NCBI GenBank assembly: GCA_039545355.1
Contig: BCJJ01000012.1
Span: forward strand, 1,133,067 to 1,197,066
Source: Trichosporon coremiiforme
Taxonomy: Eukaryota > Basidiomycota > Tremellomycetes > Trichosporonales > Trichosporonaceae
DNA length: 64,000 nucleotides
Direction: 5' to 3'
Shown here piece by piece: positions 11,643 to 22,568 of this stretch. Positions within the stretch are counted from its first letter, which is position 1, and each line of letters starts with the position of its first letter. The notes below the pieces were generated by a model. That model worked only from the letters and a program-made list of their open reading frames with translations. It was not told the origin of the DNA and searched no databases. The translations under genes were made by a program, and so were the position numbers.

Positions 11643-13000
11643 ATGTCCCGCACCGACTACCCGAAGGACGGCCAGGCGATGGGCGAGATCCGCACCCCGA
11701 TCTCGCTCGACAAGCTCCAGCCCTACCTCGAGAAGAACATTGACGGCTTCGCCGGCCCCGTTACGATCAAGCAGTTCGGCGTGAGTAATAAGCTGGTCTT
11801 GCGACCAGATGTCATGTGGTTCTCCGGACTCTGCTCGGGACCCGGCAGATCGACACGGAATGAACACAGCTGACGGGATAGTTTGGCCAGTCGAACCCGA
11901 CGTACTTCCTGCAGACGCCGAACAAGTCGTACGTGCTCCGCCGCGCACCGCTCGGCAAGCTGCTGTCCGCGACCGCGCACCGTGTCGACCGCGAGTTCAT
12001 GATCCTGAAGGCGCTGGGCGAGTACAACGAGTCGCTGCCCGCGGACGCGAAGGACCGCGCCGTGCCCGTGCCCAAGGTCTACTGCCTGTGCATGGACCGC
12101 GATGTCGCCGGCGCGCCGTTCTACGTCATGGAGTTCCTGAAGGGACGCATCATCACCGACATTACGATGCCGGACATGCCCCGCAAGGACCGCGAGGAGT
12201 GCTGGCGGAGCGCGATCCGGACGCTGGCCCTGCTCGCGACCACGCCGCTGGACAAGCTCAACCTGGACCCCTCCTTTGCCCCCGACCCCATCGCCAAGCC
12301 CTACTTCCCCCGCCAGGTCAAGGGTATGCTTAAGGTCTCGGCGTCGCAAGCCCAGGCTCCCCTCCCGGACGGAAAGGGCCCCCTCGGCGACATTGTGCAC
12401 ACGGACGAGCTGCGGCCGTGGTTCGAGGCTGGTGCTCAGCGCGTCGCGCGCGCCGACGAGACGCATGGCGCCTCAATCGTCCATGGCGACTACAAGATCG
12501 ACAACATGGTCTTCCACCCGACCGAGAACCGCGTCATCGGCGTCCTCGACTGGGAGCTCTGCACGACCGGCTCCCCCCTCGCGGACCTGTCCAACATGAC
12601 GATCGCATTCAACATCCGCCCCCTGTCGGCCGAGGAGGCGGCGAACCGCCCGCCCAATGTGATGGGTGGCCTGAAGGGCGTGCCCTCCTCGGTGAGCGGA
12701 ATCCCGGACGTGTCGACTCTGGAGAAGTGGTGGGTCGACGACATGAACGAGGGATACGCCTTCCTCAAGTCGCAGGGCCAGAAGGAGCGCGCCAAGTGGC
12801 AGTGGCCCATCCCCCACTTTGAGTGGGTCAAGAGCTGGATGGCCTTCCGCCTTGCCATCATTCTCCAGGGCATTGCGGCGCGCGCCGCCCTCGGACAGGC
12901 GAGCAGCGCCTCGGCCACGCCCAGGAGGGACGGGATGGACTTCTACGGACGGTGCGCGTGGGACACGAAGCAGGAGGCGGAGCAGAGCGCAAAGCTCTGA
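11643..13000 (+). CDS. Aminoglycoside phosphotransferase-fold kinase, ACAD10/11-like
   Basis: Exons are 11643-11780 and 11882-13000 (418 aa). The acceptor at 11881 was chosen because it restores the conserved FGQSNPTYFL start of the fold. The Brenner motif HGDYKIDNMVFHP (catalytic Asp in HGD) and the metal-binding VLDWELCTTGSPLADLS are intact, so an active kinase is plausible. Homologous domains are fused to acyl-CoA dehydrogenases in animals (ACAD10/11), where they phosphorylate 4-hydroxy fatty acyl substrates. Here the domain stands alone, with no dehydrogenase downstream. The substrate is therefore uncertain. No targeting peptide is obvious. Confidence 0.87.
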
Positions 13001-13149
13001 GCACCTGCGAGCGCGGCGAGCTCGACCGAATCCCGTCATCCTTCGCTGGACGCGGTTAAGATATAAGTGTGATAGACAGATGCAAGATAGTAGCTACAAC
13101 ATGGAGTCCGACTGGGTCGCTCGACCCATAATACGCCGCTCCCCACAAC

Positions 13150-13524
13150 TCATGCCCTCCGCTTTCGTTCCGAACGCCATGTCAAACCTACGGTCAGCAC
13201 TGATGGGACTTGCGACGTACCCATAACCATGCCCGTGATGAGAACCCAGCCAATAGTGATGAGAACGACCTTCGTCATGCCAATGTACCCTCCGTCGCCA
13301 CGACTCACGCGGGACCGCTTCCGTCGACGCCCGTTATCTGTCGAGTGCCAGGGTGCCTGATGTTCGTGGATGATGGGGTCTTCACTCGGTGCAGATAAAG
13401 CGACGGTTGGCGGCGCGGTCGAGAGGGGATAAGGGGTAGAGATGGAGGAGCGGGAGCGATGGCGCCGGGGGTGGGAGTGGTCGGTGGTCCGGGAGGAGAA
13501 GCGAGAGAGCACCGAGGCAGGCAT
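13150..13524 (-). CDS. Small single-pass membrane protein (candidate)
   Basis: The candidate is complement(13150-13187, 13221-13524), 113 aa. A 33-nt intron (GTACGT donor, GCTGAC branch, TAG acceptor) divides by three and contains no stop, so retained and spliced forms both stay in frame. The N-terminal 75 residues are Ser/Pro/His-rich and basic (RRRKRSRVSR). A hydrophobic helix follows (VVLITIGWVLITGMVMG), then a short basic end (TWRSERKRRA), as in tail-anchored or single-span organelle proteins. No family is recognised. The main doubt is whether this is expressed at all; the splice signal and the coherent membrane segment are the evidence. Confidence 0.45.
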   Translation of the reverse strand: MPASVLSRFSSRTTDHSHPRRHRSRSSISTPYPLSTAPPTVALSAPSEDPIIHEHQAPWHSTDNGRRRKRSRVSRGDGGYIGMTKVVLITIGWVLITGMVMGTSQVPSVLTVGLTWRSERKRRA

Positions 13525-14205
13525 CCGGACGCTGTTGTTGAGGACGTTGCAGGTACCGAGAGACTGTGATGGGTGTCGGGCCGAGAGAAGAGAAGTGGAC
13601 ACAAGGCAACTTTCGGCCAGTACGTTTGCTATAGAACCCAAACCATCAATGCCATTAGGAGTGGCAATAGTCGCTGCTAACATGTGACGCAAGACAACGC
13701 GCGGCGTCCTCTTGTCATTCTACAGTTCCAGTGCATCCCCCGCTGAGAGTTACTGATTGACATCGCTCCGCCTGCCGCATATGTGGAGCACAGGCGGCGC
13801 TCTTCCTTCAACATCTAGCACGCATGAGGACGCTGTGATAGGAGGCAAACGCGGGCAGTTCGGTGACCCAGCCGCCGAGGTCAGTTGATACTTTGGAGTA
13901 CACTAGCCGTCAGCGCCCACCCATGACTGTGGATGGGCAGGCGCTAGCTCACCAGTCTGCGTGTGGAAGCAGTGTAGCCCTCTCATAGCAAACTAGTCTC
14001 TCCCTAGTCTGCTTTCCTCTTGCCGGGCCGAACAAGGCCGGTGCCACTCACAGGGACAGCCTCCACTCTCCGCATTCAACCTCCATGCCTCCACCATCGT
14101 CCACTCGATTTGCCCCCGCTCATCCATCCAGCGCGCCTGCCGTCATCGATATCGACGTCGGTACGTCGGTGACCGTTCTAACGACATCAGCAACAGCAAA
14201 CGACA
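13525..14205. other. Intergenic, divergent region before EMC6
   Basis: No gene seen between the membrane protein candidate and EMC6. Pyrimidine-rich bases precede the EMC6 ATG. Confidence 0.45.
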
Positions 14206-14814
14206 ATGAACCCCGCCGCCTCGGAGCCCGTGGCGCTCAGCCAGTCGCAGTTCTCCCCCAACTCGAGCGCGGTGTACCCGCCCGCCGCGCAGCATAACAC
14301 GGCCGTGATCGGATCGTTGGCGACGGTAAGTTTGTCTTCCCCCAGCACTTCTCTGGCGTCTCCAACCTTCTCTTGCGTCACTATCTGTTGAGCTCAGAGG
14401 TTGGATTCATGAATGAATGCATCGGTATCCGCGGCTCTCTCTGAAGCTAGGGGGCTGTTCATGTCGAAGCTAACCACCAGCTCACGGCGTGCTTCGCCGG
14501 TCTCGTTGCCGGTATTCTCGGCCTGACAAATCTCGCCGGGTTCGGCCTCTACCTCCTCACCGCCATTGTGACTGGGCTCACGATCGCGGCCGTCAAGATG
14601 CACGGCAACGTGGGCCGGTACGCTGTGCAGGCGCACGCGTCCTCGGGACCGCTGGGAGCAGCGAACGTGTCCAACTGGCGCGGGTGGGTTGAGACTATGG
14701 GGCTGGGGCAGGAGAATCTGCTCGGTTTCTTGCTCTTCTGGATCGGAGGGTATGCGCTTGTGCATGGTGAGTTATCGGTTGTAGGGTCGTAACTGACGCG
14801 CAGTGTATGACTGA
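14206..14814 (+). CDS. EMC6: ER membrane protein complex subunit 6 (EMC6)
   Basis: Exons are 14206-14325, 14481-14766 and 14804-14814 (138 aa); the last exon is only 11 nt and ends VYD-stop. Two or three hydrophobic helices are visible: CFAGLVAGILGLTNLAGF plus GLYLLTAIVTGLTIAAV, then LLGFLLFWIGGYALVHVY. The AGILGLT motif and the C-terminal VHVY are hallmarks of EMC6 from yeast to human. EMC6 is part of the core of the EMC insertase that places tail-anchored and multipass proteins in the ER membrane. The N-terminal 35 residues are a lineage-specific polar extension. Confidence 0.92.
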
Positions 14815-15009
14815 GCAACATATGAGGCGATAGAGCACGCCGAGGCGACAGTAGAGAGGGCAGTATAGACGCATGTAACACTATCACGGCACACACTACC
14901 AAGCAGCGTTAAGACGGACCAAGATGCATAACAAAACAAGTTTCTAACTCTACTCTACTTACTAGACACTCCTACACTTCCCCCCACCAACGCGAACTTC
15001 CGCTCACAC

Positions 15010-16859
15010 CTACTTCTTCAGCTTCTCCGCGACGTAGCGGTCCCAGCCGATCTCGCCAAGCGTGTCCGCCTTAGCGAGAACCTCCTCCTCGAGGTCGTGC
15101 TGGTACTTCTCCATCGCGCGCTGGTACTCGGGGACGCTGGTGCCGAGGATCCTGACGGCGAGGAGTGCCGCGTTCGTGCTGTTGTTGATACCGACGGTGG
15201 CGCAGGGAATGCCGCGCGGCATCTGGACGATGGAGTAGAGCGAGTCGACGCCGTCGAGCACGGACGCCTTGACCGGCACGCCGATGACGGGCACCGACGT
15301 CTCGGACGCAACCATGCCAGGGAGGTGGGCCGCGCCGCCGGCTCCGGCAATGACGGCACGGAGGCCGCGCGAGGCCGCCGAACGCGCGTACTTGACCATG
15401 CGATCGGGGGTGCGGTGGGCAGAGGTGATGGTCAACTCGTAGGGGATGTTGAACTGGTCGAGAATCTTGGTCGCGGGCAGCATGACGGGGAGGTCGGAGT
15501 CGGAGCCCATGATGATGCCGACGAGGGGGTGGGCGTGGCTCCGTCCCTCCTTGGGCGCGGGGGCGATGGAGTCGACGAACGTCTCGTCCAGGTCGGGCTG
15601 CTGCGACAGCAGGGTGCGCATGCGGGCGCGCAGCTCGGCGTCGCTGGGCGCAGTGACCGTGATGTGGCCCATCTTGCGCGCCTTGCGCGAGTCGGCCTTG
15701 CCGTAGAGGTGCGCGCTGGCGCCGTCGACGGCGAGCGCGTCCTGCACCATCTTGCTGACGGGGGCCATGTCGTCGTTGACGCCGAGAATGTTGATCATCG
15801 CCGCCGAGGGGACGCGGAGCGACGTGTCGCCCAGCGGCAGGTCGAGGATCGCACGCAGGTGGTTCTCGAACTGCGACACGGTGCATGCCTCGATCGTGTG
15901 GTGGCCCGAGTTGTGCGGGCGGGGAGCAATCTCGTTGAGAAGCAGCGAGCCTGGATGTCAGCTGGGTCAGAGCCGTGATTGGCTGCGGGAGTGCGGTGAC
16001 TAACCATCAGCAAGGAGGAACATTTCAACACCGAAGATTCCCGCGCCGTCGAGGGTCGCGACGGCGCGCTCGGCGAGAGCGCGGGCCTTGGCATTGATAC
16101 CGTCAAACTCGGGACCGTCGGCGCGGAGGGGAGCGGTGCACACGCGAAGAATCGAGTCGCGGTGGACAGTCTCGACGGCGTCGTAGGACTTGACCTCGCC
16201 ATGCTTGTTGCGGACGACCATGACGGCGACCTCCTTGACAAACGGCGCCCAGCCCTCAGCGTACAGCGGGCGGTCGCCGAGGAACTCGAGCGCGGCAGAG
16301 ACCTCCTTGGCGTCGGTCGTCTTGAGGGGAGCGTTTCCGCGGCCGTCGTAAGCGAGAGTGCGCGCCTTGAGCATGAGGGGCAGGCCGAGCTCCTTCGCGA
16401 GCGCCTCGACGTCCTTCTGGTCCCTGCTGTCGAGGGGGGCGAAGGGGGCAGTCGGGATGCCGTTGTCACGCAGGTGCTTGTGCTGGAGGTACTTGTCCTG
16501 GATGAGGCGAATGGTCGCGGGAGCAGGCTGGACCTCGCAGAGTCCCTCAGCCTCAACGGCGGCGAGAACGTCGGCGTTCACATGCTCAATCTCGACGGTG
16601 AGCACGTCGCACTCCTTGGCGAGCTTGCGGATGTGCTCCTCGGACGTGAACGCGCCGTCAATGTGCTCGGTGCCCTGGGGCGCGAGCAGCGTCTGCTTCG
16701 CGGGCGTGTAACCTCCCTTGTCGAGGATGATCAGGTCTACGCCAAGCAGCGCAGCAGGGTGCGTGAGCATGCGGCCGAGCTGGCCGCCGCCTGTCTGTCA
16801 GCTTCACTGCCAGAACATGGAAGCTCACCGAGAATGCCGACCTTCTTGTTCGTCGCCAT
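15010..16859 (-). CDS. ADE2: Phosphoribosylaminoimidazole carboxylase (AIR carboxylase)
   Basis: The model is complement(15010-15950, 16005-16790, 16829-16859), 585 aa, with a 10-codon first exon. The N-terminal half is the PurK-type ATP-grasp part: VGILGGGQLGRM, EIEHVNADVL, YDGRGN, and EIAPRPHNSGHHTIEAC across the second junction. The C-terminal half from about residue 412 is the PurE mutase: GIIMGSDSDLPVM, SAHRTPDRM, AGAGGAAHLPGM and VGINNSTNAALLA. The fused order matches fungal Ade2, which converts AIR to CAIR in purine synthesis in the cytosol. Loss of this enzyme gives red, adenine-requiring colonies in yeasts. It is divergent from NDUFAF3 across about 280 bp. Confidence 0.97.
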
Positions 16860-17143
16860 TGTATCCGTGCGTTCCGTGTCCGTTTCGGTGGGAGGGATGG
16901 AGCGAGCGTGCAAGCAACGGAGGGGGCGAGCGAAATGTAATCTCGGCCAAAAACGAGCCCATTCCCTTGACTCGAGTGCGCCAACTTTTACCACGTGCGA
17001 ATGGTCCCGCTTGAGATCCCAAACGTCATGTCCGAGATTTGTGCGGCGCGAAAGTGAGCGCAGCGAGCCGCTGCCTGCTGCCCGGGTTTGTTGTCGGCGG
17101 TTACTTGCCACACCTTCCTTTCCTCCTCTCCACCGAAGACACC
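16860..17143. promoter_or_regulatory. Divergent ADE2/NDUFAF3 promoter
   Basis: This compact 284-bp region lies between two start codons. It contains one CACGTG (16992-16997), which in other fungi is a bHLH (Cbf1-like) site. The single copy could be chance. Confidence 0.45.
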
Positions 17144-17842
17144 ATGCTCCGAACAGCACTCTCAGCGGTCAGACCTGCGCTCCGCTCTGCCGCTCTCCCT
17201 GCGGTTGCCCGCGCTCCTGTCGCCGTTCGAACGCGACAGCTTCATGCGACCGCTACCGCTCGCTCGGGACTGACGAACCTCTTCGAGGCGAACCCGGACA
17301 ACCCGCCGCTGAGCGTCGCCAAGCTGAACGACAAGGGTTTCCACCTGTCTGACGGACTCGTCGTCCCCGGTGGTGTAGTTCTCGCTGACGGCGCCGCCTT
17401 CCTCTGGAACGTGAACCCGCCAGGAGACATCATGAAGGGCATGGCTCATGCCTGGGCGGGCTGGACGCCGGAGCGGTTTGCCATTTTTGAGCGTCTCGTG
17501 CCGCGGCCTGGTAAGTGTCAGAGAAGGCAGAGAGAGGAGAGGAATACCAAAGCTGCAAGAACTGTGAGGTTGAGCTGACCACCAGAGATCCTCATCCTCG
17601 GCACTGGGGCGCAGCCCCTCCCCATCCCGAAGGAGATCCGGGACTACATCTCCGGACTCGGTATCCAACTCGACGTAATGGACTCGGTAAGTCCCTCTCA
17701 CTCTAGCTGCGAGGAGTTTGTCGAGCTAACATACCAGCGTAACGCGGCGAGCACATACAACCTCCTGTTCGAGGAGGGACGGACTGTGTCGGCCGCCCTG
17801 TGTCCGCTGAAGCCGGTGGACATGCGTGCCGACGCGGCCTAG
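17144..17842 (+). CDS. Mitochondrial complex I assembly factor NDUFAF3-like (DUF498)
   Basis: Exons are 17144-17510, 17586-17686 and 17738-17842 (190 aa). The N-terminus is an Arg/Ala/Ser-rich presequence (MLRTALSAVRPALRSAALPA, then RTRQLHATATARSG), which fits mitochondrial import. The rest is the Mth938/DUF498 fold: FHLSDGLVVPGGVVLADG, FLWNVNPPGDI, EILILGTGAQPLPIP, IQLDVMDSRNAASTYNLLFEEGR read in pieces across the junctions. NDUFAF3 acts early in assembly of the Q-module of respiratory complex I. Its presence agrees with a species that keeps complex I, unlike Saccharomyces. Confidence 0.92.
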
Positions 17843-18016
17843 ATGGGCAGCGAGCGAGGCGAGCGCTGCTAACGCTGCGAGACCTGCGAGCGCCGAGCAT
17901 TACGAGTTCCGTGGCAGGGGAACGACACATGGAGGAAGGAGGGCATGGCAGGAATACATCTCACATCTCAATTGTATCTTACACTTCGTATGCAATATGG
18001 CTACCTTTGACTGAAT

Positions 18017-20371
18017 CTACCGTTCGCGCTTCACTTTCCTCCGATCGCGCACGTCCTCGGCCGCCTTGGTCACTTTGCGGACCCAGTCTGCGTTCAGTCC
18101 GCGGACGGTCAGGTTCGGTTTCCACCCGCCCAGTAATACCCTTCCACTCTCCAGAGACATGCTCTCGCCCGAGTGCTCGTTGGAGGGCTCGTTGGAGGGC
18201 TCGGAGCGCTCCTCGGAGTCTAGTTCAGGTTTCGTCTCGACCTCACCGGATCCAGAACCCGAGCCAGACCCAGAGACGAACGGATGCGAAATTCGGAACT
18301 GGCCGGGAATCCGGCGTGGTGATGGGCAGGGAGCAAGCGACTCGTGCGAGTTGTGGTCGAACGCTGGCCGCTCAGGTTTAGGGAGGGAGATCGACTCGTC
18401 TGTCGTCTCGGCCTTCACTTCTGCCTCTTGCTCTACCGGTTCTTCCACTTCCTCTGCCTCAGACGTTGTTGCTGGTTCCGCGCGAGGTTCTGCCGGTTCC
18501 CGCTTGGCCGTAGGAGCCACACTCGGCGGGGTAGAGTGATGCACAGAGGGACACTCGGACGAGACAAACTCGCTCTTGACAAACTCGCTCTTGACCGGTG
18601 TGGTGAGTTGGGCACTTGGCAGGCCAATGTCTCCCCATCCCTCCGCGAAGGGTAACTCTCTCCATCTTCCGCTGGGTTCCCCCGTCCGCGGTCTCTGGGC
18701 CGGTGGTGGGCCCATGGAGTCGTCGACCTCGAAGATCCGCCTCTTCCCTCCCCAAACCCTGTCACTCGCACGATCACCTCCACGCTCAAACCCGCGCTCA
18801 CCGCGCTCGCTCCCGCTCACGGGTGAACTCCTCGTTAAGGGGGGCATACTCCGCGTCTCTGGGCGAGAGGGCGTAGCGACATCGGGCATGTCGACAGGCA
18901 TGCTGAGGGGGAACTCGTACCGTGCCAAGTCGAATTCGCGCGAGTCCTGCGACTGTGACAGGGATTGTGATTCCTGCGAGGGTTCGACGGCGCGGCGTTT
19001 CATCGCCCGGCGGCGGGAGCGTTCATACTCGCTCAGTTCTGATTCGGACGTGTCCCCGCCCTCGTCTACTGTGGTGGACGGCTGGGCGGGGGCCGAGGGA
19101 TGGACGAGATGCGAAGGGTTTTCTGGAGCTGGGGTCTCGGAACCGAGACACGAGTCGGGGCGCGGTCGTTGGCGTAGTGGCCGGACTGCTATTTCGTCGT
19201 CACTGCTCGGATCGGGATGGTGCGGTGTCCTGTGTCGCGGAGATGTGCGCCGAGGCGACGGCTGACGAACCGGTGTCTGCTGCGGCGCAGGAGAGGAGGA
19301 CATGGGCGGTGTCGGCGGGGGCTGGGACTCAACGGGCGGGATTTGCACCTCAATTGGACCAGCGTCCTCGTCCAGTGGCGGGGTGAGGGATTGTTGCTGC
19401 GACTCGGTGGACTTGTGCGACGTCTGCGATCGGTCGCCTGATCCCGGCTGAGACGGTGTGGTTTGAGCGCGCACAACGTCGAGACCAAAGACGCGGATCT
19501 GGTCCAGCTGAGCTTGTTGTTCCGGACTTGGGTCGTCGAAGAGCCACGACGGCAGGCCGCGCGAGTTCTTCCCGCCCAGACGCCGGGCCATGGCGGGCCA
19601 GCGGGACATGATGTCCTCCCGTGGCTTGATGTTAGCTAACGAAGAGAAAGAAGGAGCTCACCTTGGCCACGGTGGCCGGTTTCGTCTCCTCCATCGGCGG
19701 CGGTGGTGGGGGCATAACCGTTGTTCTCGGGGTGGGTTCCGAGAACAGCTCGGAGACGTGCGAGCTCGGCCGCTCGGCTGTCGGTGCCGCACTGCTAATC
19801 GCGACGCTAGAGGACAAACTCAGGCCAGTCCCCCACGCCTTCAGAATGCTTCGTACGGGCTCGTCCTGGGTCTGTGTCCCGATCTCCTGCGCGCTGCGGT
19901 GTGAGGGCGGCACGTGCTTGCCAGTCGAGAGAATCGTCCACTTGTACACCTCGAGTATGACTCGGGGGATGTCCCGACCAGGCTGGGAGCGGAGTCGAAT
20001 GCGGAAGGATTCGAGCCGCACAAAGGCGTACAGGTTCGCCGTGAGACGTTCCTCCGGCTCGCCAGCTAGCGATCTACCATCAGCTAAGCCTGCGTTCGGT
20101 CAGCTTACCGCTCGAAGCTGTCGACTGCCTCGGGCACGAAGACGACGTGCACACGGTGCTGTGTCTCGGATAGTTCAGCTGATATGGGTGCGTGTCGCTC
20201 TGCGTCGGTGCGATAGTTGTGGAACTGATGTCAGTTGCGTCCCAAGGAGTTACCCACCTTGACGATCTGCGCCGTGTACTGCCCGTTGACTAGCGCGTCG
20301 AGGTCGCCGCCATGCCGCTCGTAATGGCTGTAGAGCGTCCTGGCGATCCACGCTGGTGCGACTTCGCTCAT
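18017..20371 (-). CDS. Large low-complexity protein with N-terminal OB-fold-like domain (TPP1/Tpz1 candidate)
   Basis: The model is complement(18017-19624, 19662-20073, 20109-20224, 20258-20371), 749 aa, and all three introns (33-37 nt) keep phase. Residues 1-140 look folded: APAWIARTLYSHYERHGGDL, TAQIVKF, then beta-rich HRVHVVFVPEAVDSF, LYAFVRLESFRIRL and VILEVYKWTIL. The arrangement (WI near the start, strand, EALD-like helix, strand, a final strand ending in a hydrophobic cluster) resembles the OB fold of shelterin TPP1/Tpz1. The remaining 600 residues are disordered: Pro/Ser/Gln-rich with SQ/TQ sites, an SG repeat and a short conserved-looking basic C-terminus (WVRKVTKAAEDVRDRRKVKR). Telomere function is inference from fold pattern only; a generic nuclear scaffold is the alternative. 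Confidence 0.75.
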
Positions 20372-22568
20372 GCAAGAGCTGCTGCAGTAGAGTCGGCGTC
20401 ACCGGCCCGAATCCGTCGAGCTTGCTCGGCTTGTTGTTGTCGCGTTATCCACGCGTGCCGGGTGACTGGATCTAAGATTCCGTGATTGCGTTATCAGTGT
20501 ATTGCGTGTATAATGAAAGGCACGGCAGTCGGCCTCCTCGCCGTTTGCGTCGCGTGGTGCTGAAAGTCAGATGATGCCCGGTCTTCCCCAACAAATGCAG
20601 CACTCCGAATTTACGGCGCACGGTTGCTGGCATGGAGACCCACGGTGGTGCGGAGGCATGCTGCGATGTCTTGCTGGTGGTGCATGATCGCACGACACAA
20701 GCGGGCGTGGGGTCGAACACCGGGGAACTGCGATGCCACAGCGCTGCGGCGGCGCGACGGCGGTGCACGCTCGGACGCGTGATGTCAGCGGCGACTTGTG
20801 GAGGGCCGTCGTTGGCGATGACGGTGCGCGCCGAGAGCAGTATCCCAGGATCGATGGTGTAACGACCGGTGCCTGGGCTTGAGGGCTCGGCGGCAGACCG
20901 AGCAGGCGCAAGGAGGCTGCAAAGCTGCCGCTGCATCCTGACTGTGCACTAGGGTTTCGAGACAAGTGTGGAGCAGGCTGGAGCAGGATGGAGCAGGCTG
21001 GGACGCAGAGACGGAGCTCCGCGCTGCATTCAGTGCAGAAGATGGGAAAACCAAGACCGATGGAACCGACAGTGCAAGTCGGAAATTGGCCGATACGGAG
21101 GAAACAGTTGGCAGTGAATGGACGCGGGACGATCGCTTGTCGCACGTACCGCTGCACTGGCGTCCAATGCCGGAATGTGCGGCGCGGGCGCGGGCCGGGG
21201 AAGACACCTCGACACATCACTCTGTTCCAAATTATAGCACTCCACGAGCTATAGTTAGTTTGGGCCACTAGCGCACTAAGCCGGTCTAGCCTGGGAGGCT
21301 GAGAGGCTGGGTCAGCCTGGGCAGAGCCTGGGACTCGGACTGGTCGACTGGCTGGCTCGCAGTGGTGTCGGGTGAGCGAGCACTCAAGGCGATCTCCGTC
21401 CCACTTTCCAGGGACAGCCTGAGTGTATTTGACCCCAACTTATCGGCCGTCATGCACAGCGTCCACTCAGGATATAGCCCCCCCCCGCCGCCTCGCGTAG
21501 CACAAGCGAACTACTGGCTGGACTGGCGTACCGGCCACTTTCCGCATTTGTCGTTGACTAATCCTCACCAGCCCACGGTATGCATCGCTAACAGGCGCGG
21601 CATGTCGTACTCTGCTTATTCCGGGTCGTAACGATCACCACACCGAGCAGCCGTATGCATGTGCATCCGAGTCCACTGCTATTAGCCGCATCTTGTCATC
21701 TGGCGCTTGACCGCTGGAGCGTAGGAGCGCTGGAGCGCTGGAACTGGAGGATCAAGAGCGATGGAGTATGGAGCCCGAGTGCCTAGTGCCAGTCACGAGA
21801 AATGGACCGTGTGGGCAGTCCGGACAGCGCTCAGAGCTCAGAGCAGAGGCGCGAGATCCTCGTTCCTGGCGACAACGGCCTCCTTGGCTCCGCCAGCGCC
21901 AGCGCCAACAACCACCCAGACAGCACTCATCCACCCAGGAGCCGTTCGCCTGCCGCCTTGCGCCTCGGTGCTCACCCCTGACTAGGCGTACTAGGCTGCC
22001 AACCCCACATCCATCCTCCATGTCCCACCACTGCGTCGCTCCCTAAGCCCTACACCTACCCTCTGCACGCAACCATCCCACCCACCATCGTCCCTCACTA
22101 TCACACTCCCCCTCATCATCATTGTATACCCCGTTCACACGACCCACTCGCGGCCTATCACCACCACCGTATCTCGCGCCGCGCAAGGTTCCCCCCGTCG
22201 GCCCTGCAACTATCGCACCGTAATCGCGTAATATCGGTCGGCCCCGCACCCGACGCTTAGAGCATCGACACCTCACTTTTGGTGCCCACCGGGATCGCCA
22301 TCACTCCATCTCTTACCGCCCATCAGCACTTGCACATCGCGTCCCTAGCTTTCGGCAACTGCTGTCCGTGATCACTTGCGGCTCAGGCGTGCATAGGAGT
22401 AGGCTCGACCCTCTTCTTTTCCGGTCCAACGGCAATCCCGCACTTGCGATTGTCCCGCACTCTATCCCGTCCTGTTCGATTGTCACCATCGCACTCCTAA
22501 ACCGGATCTCTTGATTGTCCCAAAGCGCGCGTCACTTGCCGACTTGCTAGAGCCACTCATTCAGGAGC
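20372..22568. other. Long intergenic region with small tandem repeats
   Basis: No gene could be supported in 2.2 kb between divergent genes. Three 10-bp TGGAGCAGGM units lie at 20969-21001. CTGGG/CAGCC-rich inverted tracts lie at 21287-21345, and GGAGCGCTGG-type units at 21713-21745. The last 550 bases before the deubiquitinase are pyrimidine-rich leader-like sequence. An antisense ORF at 20567-21268 has no protein character. Confidence 0.5.

Noticed and set aside
20567..21268. 233-codon minus-strand ORF in the 20-22 kb gap
   Set aside because: Cys/Pro/Arg-rich sequence of random character, no introns, no signal; tandem repeats nearby explain the bias.
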